Shown here: piece after piece, positions 8,563 through 14,433 of the stretch
Layout of the letters: each line of letters opens with the position of its first letter
Numbering within the stretch: position 1 is the stretch's first letter
Source of the DNA: STF1-107 sp964457935
Lineage (GTDB): Bacteria > Bacillota > Clostridia > Christensenellales > UBA1242
Length of the DNA: 21,298 nt
NCBI GenBank assembly: GCA_964457935.1
Contig: CAYWFC010000014.1
Location: forward strand, 1-21,298
Reading direction: 5' to 3'
Program-made: the position numbers and the translations under genes
Notes under the pieces: model-generated
Databases searched by the model: none
Seen by the model: the letters and a program-made list of their open reading frames with translations, nothing else
Told to the model about the DNA's origin: nothing

Positions 8563-9429
8563 ATGGGTATTTTTTCAAAAATATTTTCAAATATCAAATA
8601 TGCTTTTACAAAAAATGAATTGACTGATGACTTCTATGACGAACTAGAACAAACACTAATATCATCAGATATGGGAGTAGAGACTAGCCTAGACATAGTG
8701 GATAATTTCAAGTCCGAGCTAAAAAAACGTCAAATAAAAGACGTCGAAAATGCTCAAAAAGTATTGCGTGAATTGCTAATAAATGAATTAAATCAGTATG
8801 ACCCTGTGACGTTTAATTATCCTACGCTCATATCCATTATAGGTGTGAATGGTGTAGGAAAAACTACTACAATCGCCAAAATGACAAAATTTTTTCAGAA
8901 AAGCAAAAAATCTGTGCTATTAGTGGCAGGCGATACATTTAGAGCAGGTGCTGTGGACCAACTCGACACTTGGGCAAAGAAATTAAATGCTAGAATAGTC
9001 AAACAAGGCGAAGGAGCAGATGCTGGTAGCGTGGTATTTGACGGCATTAGTAGCGCAAAAGCGAAAAATATAGACGTGGTGCTAGTAGATACTGCAGGTC
9101 GTTTGCATACGAAAGTAAACCTAATGAACGAATTGCAAAAGATAGCGAAGATCATCACTAGAGAAGCGCAAGACTATGAACTCCATAACTTCATAGTGTT
9201 AGACTCTAGCATAGGTCAAAATTCACTCCAGCAAGTCAAGGCATTCAAGGACGTAGTGGATATAGATGGTATCATTATGACTAAATTGGATGGTACTGCC
9301 AAGGGTGGTGTGGCATTTCAGATAGTCAAAGAACTCGAAGTCCCTATCATATTTACATGCTTTGGCGAGACTATAGATGACATAGCTGTCTTTGATGCGG
9401 AAGATTTTGTAGACAAGATATTGATGTAA
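8563..9429 (+). CDS. ftsY: Signal recognition particle receptor FtsY
   Basis: The membrane-associated SRP receptor GTPase that pairs with Ffh to deliver ribosomes making membrane proteins to SecYEG. It has 288 residues, short because the acidic A-domain is absent, as in many Gram-positives. The NG domain is complete: G1 GVNGVGKT (94-101), GDTFRAGAVDQL, G3 DTAGR (176-180) and G4 TKLD (240-243). ATG 8563 is chosen over ATG 8536, which lies inside smc, because AGAAGGA precedes it and the protein then begins MGIFSKIF as FtsY usually does. Two normally rigid stretches deviate: DATTGQN reads DSSIGQN, and the closing GVGE loop reads TCFGE. It is probably translated from the smc transcript. Confidence 0.95.
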   Translation: MGIFSKIFSNIKYAFTKNELTDDFYDELEQTLISSDMGVETSLDIVDNFKSELKKRQIKDVENAQKVLRELLINELNQYDPVTFNYPTLISIIGVNGVGKTTTIAKMTKFFQKSKKSVLLVAGDTFRAGAVDQLDTWAKKLNARIVKQGEGADAGSVVFDGISSAKAKNIDVVLVDTAGRLHTKVNLMNELQKIAKIITREAQDYELHNFIVLDSSIGQNSLQQVKAFKDVVDIDGIIMTKLDGTAKGGVAFQIVKELEVPIIFTCFGETIDDIAVFDAEDFVDKILM

Positions 9430-9433
9430 TAAT

Positions 9434-9481
9434 AAATATTGTTGACTATTTTTGATAAATAGTTGACAATATTTTGTTTTT
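9434..9481 (+). terminator. Strong terminator of smc-ftsY
   Basis: An 18-bp stem (9434-9451 with 9457-9474, two adjacent G-U pairs) closes a 5-nt TTGAT loop and is followed by TGTTTTT. It starts four bases after the ftsY stop codon. Its 3' arm contains the -35 box of the ffh promoter. Confidence 0.85.
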
Positions 9482-9491
9482 GGTATATATT
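9463..9491 (+). promoter_or_regulatory. Near-consensus promoter of the ffh-rpsP operon
   Basis: A perfect -35 TTGACA (9463-9468), a 17-base spacer and TATATT (9486-9491, 5 of 6). Predicted transcription start is about 9498, leaving a leader of about 49 nt. The -35 box is inside the descending arm of the ftsY terminator hairpin. It most likely drives ffh through yraN. Confidence 0.75.
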
Positions 9492-9497
9492 GATATG

Positions 9498-9520
9498 GTG
9501 CAATAGTGCTACTTTTGCAC
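9498..9520 (+). other. Hairpin in the ffh 5' leader
   Basis: GTGCAA (9498-9503) can pair with TTGCAC (9515-9520) at the very start of the predicted transcript; an alternative AGTGC/GCACT pairing overlaps it. It may only protect the 5' end. No known riboswitch is recognised, and the Shine-Dalgarno sequence (AAAGGA, about 9534) is outside the hairpin. Confidence 0.35.
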
Positions 9521-9546
9521 TGACTTTATATTAAAAGGATAGCAGA

Positions 9547-10866
9547 GTGTCAGTTTTCGCTAATTTATCTGAAAGATTGAACCACATTTTTTCAAAATTG
9601 ACTAAACGTGGCAAATTGACAGAATTGGAAATTAAGGAAGCGATGAGAGAAGTGCGTGTAGCCCTTCTCGAAGCAGACGTAAACTACACTGTAGCGAAGA
9701 AATTTATAGCCGAAGTCAGTGAATTAGCAGTAGGCGAGCAGATTATCAATTCGCTCACCCCAGGTCAGCAAGTGCTGAAAATTGTTCGTGACAAATTGAC
9801 CGAACTAATGGGCAGTGAGAATGTGAAACTCGAGGTATCGCCTTCTCCACCTACCGTAATCATGGTGTGTGGTCTGCAGGGTAGTGGTAAGACTACTATG
9901 TGCGGGAAATTAGCACTAATGCTGAAAAAACAAGGCAAAAAGCCATTATTAGTAGCATGTGACATATATCGTCCTGCTGCTATAGAGCAGTTGAAAGTTT
10001 TAGGCAAATCTATCGCTATTGATGTCTTTGACAAGGGCACACAGTCTCCAGTCAAGACTAGCAAAGAGGCCATAGAGTACGCCAAAAAATTTCATCTAGA
10101 CACCGTTATCATAGATACTGCTGGTAGATTGCATATAGATGAAGCATTGATGAAAGAACTCGTCGACGTGAAGTCAGCAATCAACCCTAATGAGATATTG
10201 CTAGTAGTAGACTCTATGATTGGTCAAGATGCAGTCAACGTATCTACTGCATTTAATGACGCACTCGACATCACTGGTGTAGTTTTGACCAAGATAGACG
10301 GCGATACTCGTGGTGGTGCTGCTTTAAGTGTCAGGAGTGTGATAGGTAAACCTATCAAATTCACTGGCGTGGGTGAGAAACTCACAGATATCGAGCCATT
10401 TTATCCAGATCGTATGGCGTCCCGTATATTAGGTATGGGAGATGTGTTTACCTTGATAGACAAAGCACAAGAAGTGGTCGACGAAGAGCAAGCCAAAGAA
10501 ATGGAACGCAAGTTTATGCAAAATGCGTTCACTTTGGAAGACTATATCGTACAGATGGATAATCTAAAGAAAATGGGTGGTATCAAAAATTTATTGGCTC
10601 TATTGCCCGGTATGAATGGTAAATTAAAACAAATCCAAGATAGCATAGATGAGAATGTATTGATTAGGCACAAGGCTATAATACAATCTATGACACCGGC
10701 AGAGCGAATTAACCCTAATATCATCAATGGCTCTAGACGTACTCGCATAGCCAAAGGTAGTGGTACCAATGTGAGCGATGTCAATCAATTAATTAAGCAA
10801 TTCAATCAATCCAAAGAAATGATGAAACAAATGAAAAACGGCAAAGGATTGAGAGGATTAATATAA
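9547..10866 (+). CDS. ffh: Signal recognition particle protein Ffh (SRP54)
   Basis: The GTPase that binds SRP RNA and hydrophobic signal sequences on the ribosome and docks with FtsY. At 439 residues it is full length. N-domain helices (about 1-90) are followed by the G domain with G1 GLQGSGKT (109-116), DIYRPAAIEQL, G3 DTAGR (190-194), G4 TKID (248-251) and FTGVGEKLTDIEPF. The methionine-rich M domain carries SMTPAER (from 381) and the RNA-binding GSRRTRIAKGSG. The start is GTG at 9547, with AAAGGA 8-13 bases upstream and the conserved N-terminus FANLSERLNHIF immediately after. The small regulator YlxM, usually just upstream of ffh in Bacillota, is absent: the 117-base gap from ftsY holds only the terminator, promoter and leader. 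Confidence 0.97.
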   Translation: MSVFANLSERLNHIFSKLTKRGKLTELEIKEAMREVRVALLEADVNYTVAKKFIAEVSELAVGEQIINSLTPGQQVLKIVRDKLTELMGSENVKLEVSPSPPTVIMVCGLQGSGKTTMCGKLALMLKKQGKKPLLVACDIYRPAAIEQLKVLGKSIAIDVFDKGTQSPVKTSKEAIEYAKKFHLDTVIIDTAGRLHIDEALMKELVDVKSAINPNEILLVVDSMIGQDAVNVSTAFNDALDITGVVLTKIDGDTRGGAALSVRSVIGKPIKFTGVGEKLTDIEPFYPDRMASRILGMGDVFTLIDKAQEVVDEEQAKEMERKFMQNAFTLEDYIVQMDNLKKMGGIKNLLALLPGMNGKLKQIQDSIDENVLIRHKAIIQSMTPAERINPNIINGSRRTRIAKGSGTNVSDVNQLIKQFNQSKEMMKQMKNGKGLRGLI

Positions 10867-10888
10867 GATAAAAGAAAAGGAGAAAATT

Positions 10889-11140
10889 ATGGCAGTTAAA
10901 ATTAGATTAACAAGATTAGGAGACAAGAAATCACCATTTTATCGTGTAGTAGTGGCTGATTCTCACGTAGCTAGAGATGGTAAGTGCATCGAACAAATCG
11001 GCACATACAATCCACTCACTGATCCTGCAGAAATCAAAATTGACGTAGAAAAGGCAAAAAAATGGATTAGTCAGGGCGCACAGCCTACTGATACAGTAAA
11101 GAATATTTTGTCTAAAGCAGGCGTATACGAAAACAAATAA
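10889..11140 (+). CDS. rpsP: 30S ribosomal protein S16
   Basis: An 83-residue protein beginning MAVKIRLTRLGDKKSPFYR, the characteristic S16 N-terminus, with RDGKCIEQIGTYNP and a WISQGAQPTDTV C-terminal segment. It binds 16S rRNA early in small-subunit assembly. A good ribosome binding site (AAAAGGAGA) lies in the 22-base gap after ffh. ffh-rpsP-khpA-rimM-trmD is a classic Bacillota order. It uses no ATA (Ile) or CTA (Leu) codons, unlike its neighbours, as expected of a highly expressed gene. Confidence 0.97.
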   Translation: MAVKIRLTRLGDKKSPFYRVVVADSHVARDGKCIEQIGTYNPLTDPAEIKIDVEKAKKWISQGAQPTDTVKNILSKAGVYENK

Positions 11141-11151
11141 GGGAGGTTGAT

Positions 11152-11382
11152 ATGTCAGAACTATTGCAATATGTAGTAATGAATCTTGTTAGCCAACCAG
11201 ATTTAGTGAAAGTAGAAGAAACCAACGATAAAGGCGGTAAGTTATTGACAGTATACGTAGATGACAAAGACTTAGGTCATATCATTGGAAAAGACGGCAC
11301 AGTGGCTAAGGCTATTCGTACTTTGGTGCGTTCAATGGCTAAGCCTCGCGAGAGAGTGTCTGTCAAATTCTTAGCGTTGTAG
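11152..11382 (+). CDS. khpA: KH-domain RNA-binding protein KhpA (YlqC)
   Basis: A 76-residue single KH-domain protein. The GxxG loop that grips RNA is GKDG in the segment HIIGKDGTVAKAIRTLV, followed by the family ending RERVSVKF. In Bacillota, KhpA pairs with KhpB (Jag) as a global RNA-binding partner affecting cell division and small-RNA biology. A strong GGGAGG Shine-Dalgarno sequence sits between rpsP and the ATG, and the position between rpsP and rimM is the standard one. Confidence 0.92.
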   Translation: MSELLQYVVMNLVSQPDLVKVEETNDKGGKLLTVYVDDKDLGHIIGKDGTVAKAIRTLVRSMAKPRERVSVKFLAL

Positions 11383-11386
11383 ATTT

Positions 11387-11887
11387 ATGAGAGATATACT
11401 TATTGTAGCAAAAATATTAAAACCGCATGGCATTAGAGGGGCTGTCAAAATACAGCCTCTCGTAGATGATGACATGCCTTTTTCTATTTTTAGGAATGTG
11501 TTTTTAGGTGACTCGCTAAAGCCGGCTCATATTACTAATGTACTCAAGTTAAATAATGCATACGCTGTAACGCTTGACTGCATTTCTGATACCGCAACGG
11601 CAGAGACATACAGAAATCAACTAATCAGCATAGACAGGAATGAGTATGCAGAATACTTCAAGGATATGCTATTAGTAGCAGACCTACTCGGAGCAGAAGT
11701 CTCATACGAAGACGGAAGTCCACTAGGATATATAGTGAATGTAGAACAATACGGCAGTGCTGATGTGCTGACTATCAATTCCAACGGTGTGGACTATCAA
11801 ATCCCATTCGTGCATGACATAATATGGCAAAACGACAAAGGCGGATTTACTGTAAATAAAACGCGTTTCGACGAGGTAAAGATATGA
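11387..11887 (+). CDS. rimM: 16S rRNA processing/ribosome maturation factor RimM
   Basis: RimM binds S19 and helps fold the 3' head domain of 16S rRNA. The 166-residue protein has the N-terminal barrel (ILIVAKILKPHGIRGAVKIQP) and a C-terminal PRC-barrel (DLLGAEVSYEDGSPLGYIVNV, then VDYQIPFVHDIIW). The central part is more divergent than that of its neighbours. The ATG is only four bases after the khpA stop and has no clear Shine-Dalgarno sequence, so it probably depends on ribosomes arriving from khpA. Its TGA overlaps the trmD ATG (ATGA). Confidence 0.92.
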   Translation: MRDILIVAKILKPHGIRGAVKIQPLVDDDMPFSIFRNVFLGDSLKPAHITNVLKLNNAYAVTLDCISDTATAETYRNQLISIDRNEYAEYFKDMLLVADLLGAEVSYEDGSPLGYIVNVEQYGSADVLTINSNGVDYQIPFVHDIIWQNDKGGFTVNKTRFDEVKI

Positions 11888-12567
11888 TCATAGATATCCT
11901 TACTTTATTTCCAGAGATGTTTACTGCGTTGAATACTAGCATACTAAAACGTGCTCAAGACAACGGCAAAATAACTATCCGTATCACAAACATTCGTGAT
12001 TTTGCTAAAAATAAACATTGTCAGTGTGATGATGTGCCATTTGGCGGTGGAGCGGGTATGGTGATGATGTGCCAGCCTATATTTGATGCCATTGACAGCG
12101 TCAAAACTGACCATTCTGTGATATTCGCTATGTCTCCCAGAGGAATAGTTTTTGATCAGCAAAGAGCCATAGAGATGTCTAAATTAGAGCATATTGTCAT
12201 ACTTTGTGGGCATTACGAAGGTATCGATCAGCGAGTATATGATTATTACAACATTCAAGAATTATCTGTCGGTGATTACGTCCTCACAGGCGGTGAGATA
12301 CCGGCAATGGCAGTAGTGGATGCAGTGGCTAGGTTAGTACCTGATGTGATAAAAAGTGAAAGTCTAGAGAGTGAAAGTTTTTCTAACAATTTGCTAGAAT
12401 ACAATCAATATACGCGTCCAGCAGAATATAAGGGTATGAAAGTGCCAGAAATATTGTTAAACGGACACCATGCTAAGATAAATGAGTACAGATTGAGTCA
12501 GTCTATAGAGATAACAAAACGTAACCGACCTGATCTGTATGAAAAATACATTAAGGAGTCAAAATGA
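11884..12567 (+). CDS. trmD: tRNA (guanine-37-N1)-methyltransferase TrmD
   Basis: Methylates G37 next to the anticodon using S-adenosylmethionine, preventing +1 frameshifts. The 227-residue SPOUT enzyme shows the N-terminus IIDILTLFPEMF, the substrate loop FGGGAGMVM and the trefoil-knot cofactor pocket LCGHYEGIDQRV (107-118) and SVGDYVLTGGEIP (from 128). The C-terminal tRNA-binding helices are shorter than in E. coli (255 residues), as in many clostridial versions. In the interdomain loop, the usual (E)DSF motif, whose Asp is the proposed general base, reads ESF before SNNLLEYNQYTRP. It overlaps rimM and rbgA by ATGA at both ends. Confidence 0.95.
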   Translation: MIIDILTLFPEMFTALNTSILKRAQDNGKITIRITNIRDFAKNKHCQCDDVPFGGGAGMVMMCQPIFDAIDSVKTDHSVIFAMSPRGIVFDQQRAIEMSKLEHIVILCGHYEGIDQRVYDYYNIQELSVGDYVLTGGEIPAMAVVDAVARLVPDVIKSESLESESFSNNLLEYNQYTRPAEYKGMKVPEILLNGHHAKINEYRLSQSIEITKRNRPDLYEKYIKESK

Positions 12568-13406
12568 TTAACTGGTTTCCAGGACATATGACGAAAAGTT
12601 TGAGAAAAATGCAAAGTGACAGTAAACTTTGCAATCTTTTTATATATGTACTAGACGCCAGAGCACCAGAGAGTAGCCTAAATCCAGAATTTGTCAAATT
12701 CATCAAAGATAAGCCCATTTGTTTCGTACTGAATAAATCGGATTTGGCTGATCCAAAGCAAACAAAGCAGTGGATAAGCCGTCTCACTACAGAAAATTCG
12801 ACTTGTGTGGCATTTGCACCCAATATGCAAGCCAATGTCATTACTAATCAAATAAAATATCTCTTGAAGCCATTAATAGACAAAAACAAGGCAAATAAGG
12901 TAAATTTTATCTTTAGATGTATGGTCATAGGTGTGCCGAATTGCGGTAAAAGCACTATAGTGAATAAACTCTGTGGCAAAGCACGTGCTATCACAGGTGA
13001 CAGAGCAGGTGTCACCAGATCATCTCAATGGGTGACAGTAGGCGACTTTTTGCAAGTAATGGATACACCGGGGACATTGTGGCCGTCTTTTGAGAACGAA
13101 CAGACAGGCTACAATCTAGCATATGTGGGTAGTATACGTGATGAAGTGGTAAAAATAGAACATTTGGCATTGAAGTTTATATCTGATATGCGAGGCAGAA
13201 ATGGCATATTTGATTATTACAAAGTCTCTGTGGATGGCCTGACTGATCTAGAGGTTTTGGAGGCTATCGCACGAAAGCGCGGGTGCATATTGCGCGGTAA
13301 CGAGATAGACTACGAACGCGCATCACTGATGCTGATAAAAGATTTTAGAAAAGGAAGTCTTGGGCGTATTACGCTAGACGAATGTATTCAATGCAACATA
13401 TCATAA
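12564..13406 (+). CDS. rbgA: Ribosome biogenesis GTPase RbgA (YlqF)
   Basis: A circularly permuted GTPase needed for late 50S assembly in Bacillota. The permuted motif order is visible: G4 NKSD (57-60) comes first, then G1 GVPNCGKST (123-131), a GDRAGVTRSSQ switch region and G3 DTPG (167-170). The N-terminus WFPGHMTKS carries His8, equivalent to the catalytic His9 of B. subtilis RbgA. G1 has Cys where Val is usual (PNVGKS). The C-terminal helical RNA-binding domain is present, for a normal 280-residue length. Start ATG 12564 follows AAGGAG by six bases and overlaps the trmD stop. The usual next gene, rnhB, is missing; yraN follows directly with overlap. Confidence 0.95.
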   Translation: MINWFPGHMTKSLRKMQSDSKLCNLFIYVLDARAPESSLNPEFVKFIKDKPICFVLNKSDLADPKQTKQWISRLTTENSTCVAFAPNMQANVITNQIKYLLKPLIDKNKANKVNFIFRCMVIGVPNCGKSTIVNKLCGKARAITGDRAGVTRSSQWVTVGDFLQVMDTPGTLWPSFENEQTGYNLAYVGSIRDEVVKIEHLALKFISDMRGRNGIFDYYKVSVDGLTDLEVLEAIARKRGCILRGNEIDYERASLMLIKDFRKGSLGRITLDECIQCNIS

Positions 13407-13729
13407 AAGGAAAATTGGGCGAAGCGGAAGCGTATGATTTTCTCATAAAGAAAGGATACAAAATAATCGCTCAAAATTTCAAAAACAAAATGGGAGAGAT
13501 AGATATCATAGCCATGGACAAGGACTACATAGTTTTTGTCGAAGTCAAAGCCAGACGCAATGCAAAATTTGGCCTGCCATGCGAAGCAGTGGACGAGTAC
13601 AAACAACGCAAAATACGTATGATAGCGTCATCGTATTTGCAGGCGCGCGGGTTGCTCGACTATAATGTCAGATTTGATGTGATTGATATATTGGCAGATG
13701 AGATAAGGCATATAGAAAACGCATTTTGA
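13382..13729 (+). CDS. yraN: YraN family endonuclease-like protein (UPF0102)
   Basis: A 115-residue restriction-endonuclease-fold protein with the core of the family: GKLGEAEAYDFLIKKGYKI, then GEIDIIAMDKDYIVFVEVKARR, giving the Asp...Glu-x-Lys metal-site arrangement, and the AVDEYKQRKIR helix. Its biological substrate is not firmly established; it is often beside rnhB, comM and dprA. It overlaps the end of rbgA by 25 bases if ATG 13382 is used, or 16 if ATG 13391 is used. No clear Shine-Dalgarno sequence decides between them, and coupling to rbgA translation is likely. It is the last gene before the rplS promoter. Confidence 0.88.
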   Translation: MYSMQHIIKGKLGEAEAYDFLIKKGYKIIAQNFKNKMGEIDIIAMDKDYIVFVEVKARRNAKFGLPCEAVDEYKQRKIRMIASSYLQARGLLDYNVRFDVIDILADEIRHIENAF

Positions 13730-13756
13730 TGCGAAATAACGATAAAAATCGAATTT

Positions 13757-13780
13757 ATTTTATACAAATTTGTATAAAAT
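13757..13780. promoter_or_regulatory. 24-bp perfect palindrome upstream of the rplS promoter
   Basis: Bases 13757-13768 (ATTTTATACAAA) are followed without spacer by their exact reverse complement (13769-13780). The palindrome ends two bases before the rplS -35 box. As RNA it could fold into a hairpin ending the rbgA-yraN transcript, but it has only two G-C pairs and no T-tract follows. A dimeric repressor or activator site is at least as likely. No known operator is recognised. Confidence 0.55.
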
Positions 13781-13782
13781 GC

Positions 13783-13811
13783 TTGCATAAATGCAAAAAG
13801 TATGTTATATT
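13783..13811 (+). promoter_or_regulatory. Promoter of rplS
   Basis: TTGCAT (13783-13788), a 17-base spacer and TATATT (13806-13811), with TG at 13803-13804 making an extended -10. Predicted start about 13817, giving rplS a promoter separate from the trmD-yraN transcript. Confidence 0.75.
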
Positions 13812-13816
13812 ACTAA

Positions 13817-13874
13817 AGTTATTGGGCGGTCCGCTGTTGTCAACAAACAAGAACGCTTAGGTAGGAGGTATTTT
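13817..13874 (+). promoter_or_regulatory. Structured rplS leader, candidate L19 autoregulatory leader
   Basis: The 58-nt stretch between the predicted transcription start and the rplS GTG can form a long-range stem: bases 13822-13831 (TTGGGCGGTC) against 13851-13860 (GAACGCTTAG), nine pairs with three G-U and one G-A mismatch, closing on a loop containing GTTGTCAAC. The strong Shine-Dalgarno sequence TAGGAGG follows the stem directly. Position, length and closeness to rplS fit the known Bacillota L19 leader class (Rfam RF00556), but the match was made from memory and not scored. Confidence 0.5.
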
Positions 13875-14219
13875 GTGAACGCTATAATCAAACAACTAGA
13901 GCAAGAAGCAATGAAGACCAATCTCACTCCATTCAATGTTGGCGATACCGTTAAAGTATATGTAAAGGTTATCGAAGGAGAAAGAGAGAGAATACAGGCG
14001 TATGAAGGTGTTTGTATCGCTAAGAAAAACAGCGGTATCAGAGAGAATTTCACCGTTCGTCGTGTATCATTTGGTATAGGCGTAGAGAGAACATTCCCTA
14101 TCCATTCACCTAAGATTGATAAAATCGAAGTGATTAGACGTGGTAGTGTTCGTCGTGCTAAATTATATTATTTGCGCGATCTATCTGGCAAGGCTGCAAA
14201 AATCAAAGAAAAAAGATAA
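13875..14219 (+). CDS. rplS: 50S ribosomal protein L19
   Basis: A 114-residue protein at the 30S-50S interface. It contains PFNVGDTVKVYVKVIEGERE, QAYEGVCIAKKNSG, FTVRRVSFGIGVERTFP and the basic RRGSVRRAKLYYLRD tail. The start is GTG 13875, supported by TAGGAGG six bases upstream and by normal L19 length; the frame extends to ATG 13791, but that would overlap the promoter. In most Bacillota rplS follows trmD directly. Here it lies beyond rbgA and yraN with its own promoter and terminator. Confidence 0.97.
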   Translation: MNAIIKQLEQEAMKTNLTPFNVGDTVKVYVKVIEGERERIQAYEGVCIAKKNSGIRENFTVRRVSFGIGVERTFPIHSPKIDKIEVIRRGSVRRAKLYYLRDLSGKAAKIKEKR

Positions 14220-14240
14220 TTTGCCACAAATTCATAAAAT

Positions 14241-14267
14241 ATCGTGTTTTATTACACGATTTTTTTA
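14241..14267 (+). terminator. Rho-independent terminator of rplS
   Basis: ATCGTGT (14241-14247) pairs perfectly with ACACGAT (14254-14260) around a six-base loop, followed by seven T residues. It lies 21 bases after the rplS stop. Confidence 0.85.
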
Positions 14268-14295
14268 TGTCCAAACTCAGTAATTCATAAAAAAT

Positions 14296-14325
14296 GTCTG
14301 TCATATTTTGGCAGACCTATTTTTT
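14296..14325 (+). terminator. Second hairpin, possible back-up terminator of rplS
   Basis: GTCTGTC (14296-14302) pairs with GGCAGAC (14310-14316, one G-U) around a seven-base loop and is followed by CTA and six T residues. The T-tract starts three bases late, so it may be a weaker second terminator. Its end touches the comM promoter. Confidence 0.6.
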
Positions 14326-14327
14326 AG

Positions 14328-14356
14328 TTGCTTTATTTTAATATTTTCTGTATAAT
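14328..14356 (+). promoter_or_regulatory. Promoter of the comM-dprA-topA-hslVU-tcdA operon
   Basis: TTGCTT (14328-14333), a 17-base spacer and a perfect TATAAT (14351-14356). Predicted start about 14363, giving a leader of about 70 nt before comM. No other terminator or strong promoter is seen from here to the end of the window. Confidence 0.75.
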
Positions 14357-14360
14357 CTAT

Positions 14361-14433
14361 TTAGCTAAGTTAAAATTTGGCTAGCATGAGGACTACTGGT
14401 CATTAAGTCTGGTAGACACGCTTTGAGGTGAAT
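14361..14433 (+). promoter_or_regulatory. Structured 5' leader of comM, class unknown
   Basis: Two hairpins can be drawn. TAGCTAA (14362-14368) pairs with TTGGCTA (14377-14383). CTACTGG (14393-14399) pairs with CTGGTAG (14409-14415), with two G-U pairs. A competing pairing GGACT (14390-14394) with AGTCT (14406-14410) is mutually exclusive with the second. The Shine-Dalgarno sequence GAGGTG (14425-14430) lies outside. A six-codon reading frame (ATG 14386 to TAA 14406) lies inside but lacks a clear ribosome binding site. It does not match a riboswitch that could be named. Confidence 0.4.

Noticed and set aside
9430..9546. SRP RNA gene in the gap between ftsY and ffh
   Set aside because: The 117 bases are fully used by terminator, promoter, short hairpin and ribosome binding site; the conserved SRP RNA tetraloop and symmetric bulge are not seen.
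13791..13874. 28-codon N-terminal extension of rplS
   Set aside because: It would include the -10 box and the structured leader; GTG 13875 with TAGGAGG gives the correct L19 length.
14386..14406. Six-codon upstream reading frame before comM as a real leader peptide
   Set aside because: No clear Shine-Dalgarno sequence and no run of regulatory codons; kept only as part of the leader finding.
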